Assembly (NCBI GenBank): GCA_022478985.1
Contig: JAKSZP010005273.1
Span: forward strand, 62,001 to 126,000
Direction of reading: 5' to 3'
DNA: 64,000 bases
DNA from: Massospora cicadina
Taxonomy: Eukaryota; Entomophthoromycota; Entomophthoromycetes; Entomophthorales; Entomophthoraceae
Both the position numbers and the translations under genes were made by a program. The notes beneath the pieces were generated by a model. The model made no database searches and had not been told where the DNA came from. It saw nothing but the letters and a program-made list of their open reading frames with translations. This document shows, piece by piece, positions 12,399 to 23,566 of the stretch (the stretch's first letter is position 1; every line of letters begins with the position of its first letter).

Positions 12399-14339
12399 GG
12401 CGCGGGAGAAGTTGGAACGGGCTGCACGGGACCAGTGTTGTGAAGGGAGTGTAGGGGCGGTGACGGCCGCAATTCAGGTGCCCAGGATCTTGGCAGCATG
12501 GGTTTAAGTCAAGCAGGCCCATGCCACCATGATGATGAGGGCCAAGCATGACCTCTAGCCGCACTGGTGGAGGGCGGCCTAACCAAAGCCATCCTTGCAG
12601 CAAGGCATACAAGGATTTGAAGAGGCTTGGGGAAAATGGGATGGCTTGGGCTCCGAACCAGACTTTGGAGAGGAGCATAGAGTTGGCTAAAACCACCCTG
12701 CCAGTAAGGGAAGTAGGGTGGGCTCTGAGAGAGGCGATTCGCTTTGTCACGTTATCCAGAATATGGCACTCTAATACTGCTGATGCATATCCGCCTGCCT
12801 CCATCCACATGCCCAGATGGCGTACCGATCCTATGGTAGGACGTGGCACAAAGGAAAGCACCAGTGGAGCGGTGTGTGTTGAGTTATTAGGCCAAGGACG
12901 TGGGCGAGCAGATGGGCCAGGTTGGGAATTAATTGCTGGGGTCCAGCAGTTCTGAAACCGACCAAGGAGGATGATTTCGGTTTTGAAAGCATTCAGTGCC
13001 GCGTTGCTTACCCAGGAATACTCCTGGATGAGAGCTTCAAGCGTGCGTGCATCTTGATTATTAGACACCCCAACCACACAATCATCTGCGAATGCCATTA
13101 TCTTGACTGGGGCTTGGCCTGGCACATGGACCCCAGTGAGTTGGGCATTCATATTTCGCAGTAGTGGGTCAAGGCTGAAGTTGTATAAGAGTTGGCTGAG
13201 GGGGTCCCCTTGTCGCAAGCCCCTTTGAGGGTGGACTACTTCCGTCAGGAAGCCAGGGCCACGCACTGCCATTGTTGCAGATTCCGTGATCAGAATTACC
13301 CAGTTGATAAAGCGAGGGGGTAGGCAGAATTGATGTAGGCAGGCCCTGAGGTATTCCCAGTTTACTCTATCATAGGCCTTCTGTTGGTCCAAAAATACAA
13401 GTGCCCCAGAGGCTGTGGATTGACATAAATTAGCCACAGAGTGCACATTATCCCAAATCGACCTTCTGGGGATGGAACCAAATTGTTCTGGGGAGATGGT
13501 GGCATATGCTACAGTCCCTAAACAGTTAGCCATGATCTTTGTTAAAATTTTGGTGTCTGTGTTTGTTAGAGAAATGGGGCGCCAGTTGGCTAAGTCTAGC
13601 TTATCCCCTTTCTTATAAAGTGTGACTGTAAAGGCCTCATGTCCTCCTGGTAAGAGGCGCGTTTCCAACAGGCTTTGGTTAAGTGAGGCGAGCAGCAATA
13701 GGGATATATATTAGATGTACTTTTTGTAGAACTCATATGGAATGCCATCTGGGCCTGGGCATTTTTGGTTTGGCGCACCGCGAATGGCTGTTCATAATTC
13801 GTTCAGAGTAATCAAATTCATTATTTCTGGGTATCAGAAAATGGTGCGGATGTGGGCTCAGTCAAGAAATTCTGCCACTTTAGCTGGCTGAATTGGATCG
13901 GATTGGTATAACTTGGAGTAATACCTTTACATTTTGATTGCCACTTTGGCTGGTGTATCTGCAATGGAATTATCCGATCTTCGCACCTGTGTGCAGGCCA
14001 CGCTCTGGCATGGTGTGAAATTTTTTTTAAAAAAATGTGCGATGCAATTGTCACCTTTTGTGATGCGTGTGGCCCTGTACTGAACACAAACCCGATGTTT
14101 GTGTTGTCTTTCAAGTGCATTGAGGTGGGCAGCTGCCTCCACCCACTTCTGGCCCCATGAAGAGCTTTATCCTGTAACTGGGATATTGGACTCCAAGTGT
14201 GCCAATTCTGCCAGAGCGCGCGAGATAACTGCCTATGTGGCTCATGAGCATCTGGAGGAGAGATGGCAATAGTGGTGGATGGTGTCATCTTTGAAAGTTG
14301 CCCATGTGGAAATGGGGTCTGTGCAAAACGGTGCAACAA
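12313..14339 (-). pseudogene. LINE ORF2 reverse transcriptase
   Basis: The segment 13698-12313 is open for 461 codons. It shows LINE RT motifs in order: NWRPISLTNTDTKI, SPEQFGSIPRRSIWDN, LDQQKAYDRVNWEY (first catalytic Asp), GLRQGDPLSQLLYN, and FADD with the two remaining catalytic Asp residues. Upstream (14339-13700) the linker reads through YYSKLYQSD and CPGPDGIPYEFYKKYI in other frames, so a start-to-end ORF2 is broken. The RT core itself looks intact. It would reverse transcribe the LINE RNA at the nicked target. Confidence 0.9.
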
Positions 14340-14348
14340 ACTTTTTTG

Positions 14349-15131
14349 CTAAAGTTGCCTCTTCCACCCACATGGAAAATCCTGGCGATGCAAGCTCGGG
14401 GGGGGGGGGCGGATTTTGCACCAATGTGGGGCCTTAGCAGCTGTGACAGGTAGGTGGTAGGTTAGCGAGACCAGCCAATGATCGGAGAATTCCATTTTTT
14501 TGTTTTGAAGTGGGAGATATGGGGTTGGAATTTCGCCAGCATTAAAATAAGGTCGATGTGGGTCATGGACCTTAATTGGCTGTTGTGGATGTGGGGACGC
14601 ATCATGTTTTTGAGCAGCGGGGCATGTTGTGGCAGCACATCCATTAACCTGAGGGTGGCCTTTAGAACGCGTAGCTCTACGTGACCCTGGGGGGCGTGGG
14701 ATGAGGAAGGCCACCAGTCCGTTGGTGTGTTTAGCCAACAGTTCATGTCACCAACTAGGAAAGAGTCTGGGGGTAGCGGGAGGGATTTGACCAATGAGAA
14801 AAATTCCCAACGCTCACGTGCACCATGTGGGACATAGATGTTGACTATTGCATGCACTACGTCAGCCCACAAGAAAGTGACAACAAGCACTCAGCCATTT
14901 AGGAATATTTCTGAGGATAAAAATTTGAAAAAAATTATTTTTCCAAATTAGCACCCCACAGTGCTTCGACCAAAAGGGTAGAGATGGGAGGAGCATTGTT
15001 TTCCAAGTTTCCTTGGAACCTCATGGATAATGGGACTCCTGGATGGCCAGGATATCCACGGGTAAATTGTGTTGTAAAAAACTCAGTTTCCTAGCCTGGG
15101 TTGAGGCCTTGAGTCCGGCGATGTTCAGCAT
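14349..15131 (-). pseudogene. LINE ORF2 N-terminus: AP-type endonuclease
   Basis: ATG at 15131 opens with MLNIAGLKA, then DILAIQESHY, which carries the catalytic Gln-Glu of APE-type endonucleases. A second piece (14462-14890) gives VNIYVPHG and LVGDMNCWLN, the Y-P and GDxN motifs, and HIDLI. The terminal FSDHWLVSLTY (SDH motif) is in a third frame ending at 14349. At least two frameshifts and one TGA break it. A run of 12 G on the plus strand (14398-14409) lies where the frame changes again into the next segment. Confidence 0.8.
14398..14409. repeat. 12-G homopolymer in LINE ORF2
   Basis: Twelve consecutive G on the plus strand encode a proline run on the coding strand. The endonuclease frame stops reading sensibly here and the continuation (ELASPGFSMWVEEATLAKK) is in another phase, so slippage in this run accounts for one frameshift. 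Confidence 0.75.
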
Positions 15132-15161
15132 CCCTAAAGTGAAGGTTCCCCCCATCTCACC

Positions 15162-16371
15162 TTAGGTGCAAGGGGGTGGGCACCCAGGCCCACCAGCCTC
15201 TTCTAGATCCCCACAGGCCTTCACAGCAGTGTGGGTGTTAGCAGCAACGCTATCAGAGTTTTTGTTAATTTCTGCGGAAAGAGTCATGTTGGCTTTAGCC
15301 TTCGCTTTTTGTTTTCCTGACATCAAACGAATTTTTTGTGGTGTGGATGAGTTCAGTGTACCATTGAGCGGGTCAAAAAAAATTTTTAGTTAGGATAGGT
15401 CCCAAGTTGGTTTCAACCGGAGCTTGGGTGCAACGATTGGGTGAGATTGAATCTCCCATCAGATCCTCAGATTGAGTGACCCGCTTAGTATGGGCTTCCC
15501 AATCTGATTAGTTGATGGATTCCCCAGTTGCTTCCACAACGAAGGTTTCCATGTCCTCCTGGCGTTGTGAGTGTGGGATAGCGGTGGTAGCTTTGGCTGC
15601 TTCCTTGGCCGCGGCCCTATGAGCCTGCTTGGCCTTCTTCCACTCTTGCAGGGAGATAGGCTTTACCAGTAGGTAGCAGCCTTCTGCTCCCCACGGGAAG
15701 GCCTCCTTGGTGCTTGCAGTTGGTTCGTAGTGCGCCTCTCCGCTGGCCATGGCCACCAAGGGGTGCTCTTGGAATGTGACGCCCTCATTGATGGGGCACA
15801 CATGCGCCTTATGGCTGAACGCGTCACAGTGGGTGCAAATGGGGGGCGCGCTGTCCACGGTCACCCAGAATGGGTGGGTGGTATGCCCTGCGATATCAAT
15901 AAAAGTGGAGTGCGGGATCTGGGTTAGGTCCTTCATGATCTCCTCAGTTGGGGTCAGAACTGCGATGGCTTTGCTGGTGCACAGGTGTGGCATCAACGTG
16001 AAGCATCGCATTTCAAAAAATTGTATTTCGCCATAGATGGTGAGACTATCCTTCAGGTGTTGTTCCAAAATGTCACGTTTTACCGTAGTAGGCAAAAAGT
16101 CAAACGTGAGGAAAATTTGGTTTAATTTTATCCATCTGGTGCGTTTGGTTTCAATGACATGTTGCCCTTTGGGGAGGTTGACCACTACGCACACCACTGC
16201 AGCCTTGTCTGCTGCTGTTTTACTTTTGAAACCTAGGTCCAGCCAACCGCGTGGCATGGAGTGAGGTGCAACGTACACCGCGGTTGGGAAAATTGTGTGC
16301 ACATCTTCACAAAATTTTTCCCATAAGGCCGTTTTTTGGATGTCCAGAAACATGCAGACTCCAAATTCCAC
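15162..16371 (-). pseudogene. LINE ORF1, gag-like with CCHC zinc knuckle
   Basis: The open frame from 16371 down to a TAA at 15508-15510 gives 287 codons. Residues 179-192 form a zinc knuckle C-X2-C-X4-H-X4-C (CTHCDAFSHKAHVC; DNA 15837-15796), as expected for an RNA-binding LINE ORF1. The frame continues past the TAA with plausible coding sequence (SDWEAHTKRVTQ onward), reaches an 8-T run near 15377 where it slips, then runs to a TAA at 15162-15164. The intact protein was probably about 400 residues. The C-terminus is rich in Lys and Ala. About 300 bp of 5' untranslated sequence precedes it. Confidence 0.8.
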
Positions 16372-16671
16372 CGACGAAAGTGGCTGGGAGTGTGGCGTGT
16401 TGATGTACTGGTTGCATCATGCTTGCCATGTGAGAATTTCCGGGGAAATAGTGACTGCTGGTTTTTTAAAATTTTTATTTATTCCACCAGATTCCTGGGG
16501 CGTTTTCGAACGTTAGATACCACGGGCCTTCCACCTGCTCCTCTTACCTTGCTTGCCCAACTGCTCCCTGACATGGGCGCAGACTAATCTTCTCTGTGAG
16601 ATTATCAAACTAGATGTAGTCTTGAATTGAATAGGTTGCAATAGTGATTGCAACGAGAAAGAAAAGTTGTA

Positions 16672-16687
16672 ATAAACAGCTTTTCAA
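16672..16687. repeat. LINE target-site duplication, right copy
   Basis: ATAAACAGCTTTTCAA is the partner of 11383-11399. It marks the 5' end of the minus-strand LINE at 16671. Confidence 0.8.
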
Positions 16688-18222
16688 CTATCACTTTTAA
16701 TACAAAAGTGCTTGAATATGTACTAAAAGAAGTAGTAGAATTTTGCAAACCCTACACCAATCTTTAGAGCAAGAAAATTTGCATTTAAATATTATTGAAT
16801 AGAAACTCAAAAGGATTTCCATTTGAAATCAGTGCTACAATTGCACATTAAAACCTTTGTAAATCCTTCCCCTTATAAATAACACAATACAACCAAATGT
16901 AGCATGAGTTTAGCACTCAACCAAGATTAGTTCCCTAACAGTAACAATCTAAACTTTAGGGATTTGGATCACATCAACAAAATCCTTGCCCAAAGCCTCT
17001 TAAACCACAGTATTAAGAGCCACTTCATTTATAAAAACACCCAATATTTATGCTAAGGCAAAATTGAATGAGTTGATCCAAAAATGATAAAATGACTGAT
17101 AATATGGATTCTGTACCAATGGTACAAACTGCAAGCCTTAAAGTTCCCACTGAGCTCATTTTAAGCCCCAGGATATATCAAGCACCCATTTGGCTCATTT
17201 CAAGTTGGCCATGGTCCCAGAAGCACCAATTATTGATTCAATACTATAGGTATATAAAATGGCAGGTGAAAACGTAGGCTCATGCATAATCCTTAAATTT
17301 AGAATTTGTCAGGGACATGTAGCAATCGAATGAGTCCAAATATGATGCTTGGAAAATCACCTCATGATGCCATAAAGTATCACATGGAGCCATTGTAATC
17401 AAAAGGAAAAAGCTATTTTTGGGACCTTAATTGGTTGATAGTGAAGTTCAGATCTGATTTATATTACCAGGACGTCTAGTGCCTATTTTAAAAATTGAAG
17501 TAACCCAATATGAAGACCTCAAATGGGTTTTCCTCCTCACCAACCATAGTACAATTGGGATTGCGTTCTGAGAAGACCTTAAGATGATGGTGTCTAAAGA
17601 ATGGCTTGAGGTCGGATCAATATCCTCAATGCAAAATATTATGATAAATTAGGTATCCCCACTGTTGCAGATGAGGCCGTGAATGGGTTAATGGATCATT
17701 CCTAGACCAGCGGAATGAGCAGAGATATTTAAAACATGGTGTAGTTACAGGAAACCGACCCACCATGGATGGGGACAAATGTGGACCTTTTATAGATTTG
17801 GGAAAGACAAACGATTTTTGCCAAGAGCGGAATGACGTCATGCAAGACATTTTTTCCCTGATGAGTCAGAATATTTAGTTTATGAAGATGATGACGTTGC
17901 TAAAATTCAGTAAGAAGACTGACCCCTCTTTTGTACCTTTAGGGGTTTGAAACAATTTGCATTCCACTGATGATGTGATGATAAGCCAGCCAAATTACTC
18001 CACAAGAGCATCTGAGTCTTGAAAGTGAATATTACTAAATTCAGCAATCAACCAATTTTGAGAGTCACAAGAAACCACGGTGCAAGGTGCATTATAGGAG
18101 CAAAATCACTTGACCCTGAATTTACAAGAGTATTACCAAAATTGTTACTAAAGTAAAATAAACAGAAGGTACAACAGCCCATAACCTAAAGGTGGCAAAG
18201 ATGAATGGGTTTTTTTGTAATT
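16688..18222. other. unassigned between LINE and B2
   Basis: About 1.5 kb without a recognisable domain on either strand. Short minus- and plus-strand frames exist (for example 17626-17850) but none matches a known motif. It is probably old repeat debris. Confidence 0.3.
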
Positions 18223-18825
18223 TGTTGGTTTTTTAAAGGTAGGACCTTTAAAGGCTACTCACTTACTAGTAAAATGTAGCTCCAGCGGAAATCTCTTAGA
18301 GCTGCTTGTTCCATAAGGCAATCTCTCAACGGAAATGCGCCATTTAAGAAATCTCTGTTCATTTGAACAGGTAGGATATCTTATAGTACAGGCAAAAAAT
18401 CTCTAGTAATAAAACGAGCAAAACTGAAGGTATTTTAATAATCAAAATTTGGGGATAATTCTAGTTTTGTGCAAGAATTGGGATCACTTAGGTTAGACCT
18501 TGCGAGAGAATTGTGATTGCATCAATTATGAAAATCTCTTGATTGGCATGGCGGAATGCAAAGGTTGTCAGTGTACATAATCCTTTCTTATTGAGGGGGC
18601 AGTTTCTGGTGGCCCCAAATGGCAAGATTATTGTCATCTGAATAAGCATCATTGTTAAGTAAATCAGAGGATTCATAGAGGGTTCAGGATTTCAATCACT
18701 CTTAAAGGAGTTCTTTTCTTTTGGTTTTTATAATCCTCAAAACAGTGGAGCTTCATTGGATATGTTGCAATTTAGGTGAAGTTTAGATGAACCCATATCA
18801 GAATGATGTCCTTTATTCCTTGACA
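18223..18825 (-). repeat. B2 3' LTR
   Basis: It aligns along its length with 34132-34738 (for example GGAGCTTCATTGG, ATGTTGCAATTTA and CCCATATCA in both). Read on the minus strand it starts TGTCA and ends ACA. The sequence just upstream of its start on that strand (ATCTTGAGTGG) resembles the AATCTTGAGGGGG polypurine tract of E1 and C2. Confidence 0.85.
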
Positions 18826-18849
18826 ATGACCACTCAAGATCTTGCCTAG

Positions 18850-20060
18850 GAGAGACATAACTATTGAGATCTCTGGCATGAACCTAGTATATAACGGAGC
18901 CCAATTTTACATAGACAATTGAATATTCTGGTCCTCAACGATAGATCACTTGGTAAGGGCATGACCATAGCATGTCAAGTTTGTGGACCTATCCTCCAGG
19001 CTGGTGATGGTATAACAAAATGAAGTCTCCAAGCTGATATTTGAGCAAGAACTGGTTCTGAACATTACTTTGATCAGCTTCTAGTTTTCTGTCAGTCCCT
19101 ATGGAAATAGAGGCTAAATATTGTAGTCTAAAAATTTATCGTCCAGCATTCAAATAGCTAGATCTGTGGTTTCTGGCGTAGAGATTACTAGTATGATCTG
19201 TATACTTATAGAAGAATCAGCTCTTATCCATAAAGGGCTTGAAAAGGTGACATTTGAATATGATGGTAACTAATGCAGTACGAGACTAAAGCCACTGAAA
19301 GCTATTAATTCCACCATGAAAGGTCAGTTTGAGCCTTCTTGTGGAGGATGGCAACTATCGTACCATTATCTCTTTCTGCAGCCCCATTGGTAGCAGGATG
19401 GTTAGGTGCTGTAAAAGAGTGATAGGTGACCATCAGTGAATTGAGATCAGAAATCACTTGAGAAACAAAATTTGGTACCATTATCAGATAACAGCACCTT
19501 GGACTAATGTGGCGAGTAAAGACCCATTTTAGCAAAAAGGAGGCGGGTTCTTTAAAGTGAGTGATACAACGGAGATAGCTTCAAAAACTTTGTAAAGCGG
19601 TCAACCACTAAAATAATATAGCGATGTCCATAAATTTCTGTAGGCAGGAGCTAATAACATTGATACTAACCATGGAGAACAGGTCCGTAGGACCACACCT
19701 GAATGTTGATATATCAGATTAGGGGCTTCTGATTAACACAATTGAAACAGGAATCAGAAACATCTTGGGTATTCTCATTCATCCAGTACCAGTAACAACA
19801 TCTTTCAGCCATTGGTGGGTCTTCTTTACTGCGCCACGGCCTACAGTCATGTATGCTTCCAGAAAAACTTTGATCTAATGGATGGTCAGAAATATAGCAG
19901 CAAGAGATCCCAACCTGCTTATACAACAGTCCATCTTCAATCTGATTCATTCAAGTCATCTTTCTCAATTGCTGTTGGGCAACCGAAGGTTCTCAACTCC
20001 ATTCCTCAGGCTTCTGAATAAGTTTGTAGACTAAATAGTCATTGGAAGCATAAAGCGTCA
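18850..20060 (-). pseudogene. B2 integrase
   Basis: The minus strand reads EDGLLYKQVG, then the zinc-finger end SCFNCVNQKP (19720-19950). The core follows with LLSDNGTKF near 19490 (second catalytic Asp kept), FTAPNHPATNGAAERDNGTIVAI with the catalytic Glu, and LSWWN. A C-terminal module near 19000 reads KYQLGDFILLYHH and LWSCPYQVIYR. This matches the B1 integrase closely, so B1 and B2 are one family. It has frameshifts and internal TGA and TAG codons. Confidence 0.8.
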
Positions 20061-20560
20061 GTATGGGTAGCCAGGATAACCCGTTGGCGATTTGATATAC
20101 CATTCTAGCAAAGTGAATAATTGTGAAATCTTAACTCTGGAGGTTAAGTGCACAGTAGGTCATTCATCTGAAGGATCTTCAAACTGTTGTAGCCATCATA
20201 AAGAGGCATGGTCCGTCTCTATGGTGAAATGATTATTATACATAAAAATGAGAAAATGATTGATGGCCAACAGGGCAGCCGAACCAGCGTTCAGTTACAC
20301 TTCAATTTCTTTCTGCCAAAGTTAAAGTCTTAATGAAATATGCTATAGGTTAATTATCTTGATTTGCATCAAGTTGGGCATAATAGCCTTACAGCCATGT
20401 CACAAGAATCAGTAAAAAGGATAAAAGATTTACAGGATTTAGGATGTATTTTTATAGACGCGTTACCCAGAGCCTTCCTTAGAACGTCAAAGACCTGCTG
20501 TTAAGTTCCTTCCCATCATAAAAGTGCTTATTATGAAGTAGATATGTTAGCGGTTCAGCA
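20061..20560 (-). pseudogene. B2 RNase H
   Basis: The minus strand gives AINHFLIFMYNNHFTIETDH and then WLQQFEDPSDE, homologous to the E1 segment AIKHFQPFLYGTHFTVITDH. The C-terminal catalytic Asp is present. The N-terminal half is too broken to read cleanly. Confidence 0.7.
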
Positions 20561-21360
20561 ATCTTGGAGAAGTGAGAGATAAATTGTCAGTAATAACCAA
20601 TCATTTTGAGGGTAAACTAAATAACATGTAAACTAATTGGTTGGGTCATATTTTCAATAGCGATCATTTTGTCATGTAGTGGCGAGATTCCTTCTCAAGT
20701 AACCTTATGCCTTAGAAATTCCATTTTGTTTAAAAAAAGCATTTGGCTGGCTTCAACTTCAATTCACAGAGCAAAGACATTTAAACACTTACTTCAGATG
20801 GGCTAAATGTTGATCAAATGTGCAGGAAAATATAGTCACGTCATTCAGATAAGCTAACACAACATAATCTTCATATCTCTCAGTAGACAGTCCATCGCCC
20901 TTTGAATTGAGATTGGGGAGTTGCTCAGCCTTTGGGCATGCGAGTGGGCTTAAATACCCTTCACTCAATATAGGGGCTCATTTCTCTTTAATGTCTGATG
21001 CAAGCAAGATCTGTCAATAACCGCTGGTGAGATCCATTACTGAGAAATTGAGATCTAACTAAAATTCATAATGAATCTTTAATTCAGGGCAGCAGGTAAT
21101 TGTCTTTTTAAGTAATGGCATTCAGCTGGTGGTAATCCATTACCAGCTGATGCCCTCCATCCTTTTTCTGTACAAGCAGCAATGGTGAATCCTAAGGACT
21201 CTGCAAAGGTTTTAGCAACCCAGCGTCCAGGAGTTACTTTAGGTCTTTAGTAACCTTGGCTTCTTTGATCTTAGAGTTCTGGTAGGATTGAGAACTAATT
21301 GGAGGGGCGTTGCCTTTAAGCACCATATGATTAATATCCTACATCTTTCCAAAATTGTCT
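20561..21360 (-). pseudogene. B2 reverse transcriptase, YLND instead of YLDD
   Basis: The minus strand shows DLTSGY-stop-QI near 21020, where other copies read GYWQI (TGG to TGA). The catalytic box YLNDV is at 20837-20851, followed by TIFSCTFDQHLAHLK. The first Asp of YLDD is Asn, which should abolish polymerase activity. The usual motif order is kept. Confidence 0.75.
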
Positions 21361-21499
21361 GGGCATGTAGAAAAAAGTTATCATTATTTTAATCAAAACA
21401 TTCACTTGTCGCTGGTGTTTGGAGAAAAGGGTTCAACTATCTCTACTTTGACATGGGCTATCATAGCATTATAATAGTTTCCTAGGTAATGTAAAGTTC

Positions 21500-22300
21500 C
21501 AAATCGACATAAAAATTCAACTTGGTCAGAGGATAGAGTTTACCATGTGCAACAGGTCAGCTTCATAATATTTGCATAGGTTGATCAGTAAAGTAGCCAT
21601 CAAAATAGTAAAGGGCCCTAATAAAACAGATCTAGCACTCTAAGGAAGGTGAGAGGCTCACAAATGGCCGGATTAGGATCACCACAAATTTTTAGTAAAT
21701 GGTTTGGCGGAATGGTAATTTGGATCCCAGTGTCCACTATAATATGTGGTTTTGGAGGTATGGTAAGCGGTTATTGTATATTCTGACATTAATTATTGGG
21801 CCTCTGCACTGAAAGGTGGAAATTTTGCCTTTGCTCCAACTACTCTGCACTCTAGCAATTGATGTGGTTTGGGTGTTCCAGAAATTTATTTCCCAGGCTT
21901 TCTCTTTCCTTTCTTTTTAGGAACATCTTATACTACCAGGGAGATGTGATACCCTAAGATATAAAACATAAGTCATTATGTCTTATTTGGTTATGAATTA
22001 AACCAAGAATTATGTGCTGCGTAAAGATCATTACCATTATTCTTTAACACACTATCTGGGGACATCACTACTACTGATACAAACTGAAGTGGTAGGGACA
22101 AGTAGGCTCATAGAGAGCAATTCTGATGAGGTCCCATGGTCCCATAGCCTAAAATGTGGTTTTTATCTGGAGAACCTTTATCCATTTCACTAGTTGGTAA
22201 AAAATAACTGGAGATCCAGTATTGATTATGGCCAAAATTTTCACTTTATCGATGACTACTTCTACTCAAGTGACTTTGGTACCAAAATGCAAGGATATAG
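21500..22300 (-). pseudogene. B2 protease, catalytic Asp lost
   Basis: The minus strand reads IINTGSPVIFYQLVKWIK, aligned with ILDTGSPVNVISFKLVNWIK of E1. The Asp of the DTGS active site is Asn (codon at 22221-22223). The flanking bases (ATCAAT) are consistent with ATCGAT having lost its CpG. Sequence downstream is frame-broken. Confidence 0.7.
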
Positions 22301-23561
22301 TAAATTGACTTTTTTAGAGGGAGAGGTCGAGGAACGTCAGATTACAAATAAGGTAATCCTTATTTAATCAGCGAGTCTGGAACATCTAACTCGTTGGGTT
22401 TGTATAGAAAGTAACATTTAGCATGCGGTGCTGCAATAGATTGAGGTTGAGGCGTGGTAACATCAGCAGAGGGTGCTTCACTCCATAAGCTGACTCCGCT
22501 TTTCCCGCCTCATTAGCTTTTTTCTTCCAACATGAGTATTCTTAATGAGTAGAAATACCAGAATAATAGCAAGGATCCTAGCGGGGTTTGGATCTCTGAA
22601 AACATACAACAGCATGTATGTAAGGCTAATTCCCCTTGGAAGATGTTTGATGCACTTTTGGCTCAGGCAACTCCATTATAGATTCCTCAATATTGAGTTA
22701 GACTGTACAAATTCATGGCATTCTGGAAATAAAGCACCAGATTGTTACTGTGATGAAATTTGGAGAGAACGCTGCTATGGCATCATCCAAGTTAAATTAT
22801 TCACAGGATGCAAGGGCCAGAAATTTATAATAAAACTGCTTAGCAATTTCAATAATCCTTTCCCCCGTCTTGAAAAGATTTGCATGATAGCCTGTTTATG
22901 GTGATAAAGGATTTGTTACTTCCAAATTCTTTATTAAGTGCAACTTTTATAGATGCCCAAGTGGTACATGTCTTGAAGTATGGTATAATGATTTATTGAG
23001 CCTTGCCATCAGGACAGGTTTAAATGTGTTGACATTTCTGACAAATTGTAGCTTGTTCCATTGCCTTTTCAAACACAAAGAGATAGTACTAAATGGATTC
23101 AGTTCTGAGCACATACTTCTCCTTAATGCTAGGCAAAATTTCTAAGTGGTTCAAAGAGAGCATGGATACCCAAAGAAGGTAATCACTTAGATTTGGTAGG
23201 TTCAATGGTACCTTTAGCAGCATGATAAATAGCCTTATCAAATTAATGGCAGAATTCATCCATAAAGTCCTTAAGAGAAGTGTGATTTTCATTGATATGT
23301 GTAAGTAGGGCCTTGGTCACTGGAAATTGATGAAGCTTTTCAAACTTGGCGGCTTGAAGGGCTAATTAAGTGGAGAGAGTATCTTGTTTAGCCACATTTT
23401 TTTGAGCTTAGAATTCATTCTTCAATGTGACGATTTTCTTGATATTGAGAGTTAATCAGGTTGGATTAGGTTCCAGTCATTTTTTAATACTTGAAGTTCA
23501 AGTAAATAAAGGTTAGATCCATAACAAAATAATCCACTTAAATGGTCATTTTTACTCCCAG
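22301..23561 (-). pseudogene. B2 gag, C-terminal part
   Basis: Minus-strand fragments include SLKDFMDEFCH and FDKAIYHAAKGTIEP near 23210-23290, typical of the capsid region of gypsy Gag. I did not find an intact CCHC knuckle. The sequence is interrupted at 23562-23566 by the insertion of A1 and continues at 33143. Confidence 0.55.
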
Positions 23562-23566
23562 GGCAC

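Larger units (their letters stand above)
11400..16671 (-). mobile_element. LINE (non-LTR retrotransposon), near full length
   Basis: This is a 5.27 kb element on the minus strand with an ORF1 (CCHC gag-like) and an ORF2 (endonuclease, RT, C-terminal CCHC). It is bounded by a 16-17 bp target duplication. It is visibly richer in G+C than its flanks, and its frames carry few stops, so it looks younger than the surrounding LTR elements. No poly-A (plus-strand poly-T) is visible at the 3' end next to 11400, so the tail is absent, very short or of another type. I did not identify the clade. Confidence 0.85.

Noticed and set aside
12548..12955. 135-codon plus-strand open frame
   Set aside because: It is the shadow of the LINE reverse transcriptase, which is clearly coded on the minus strand.
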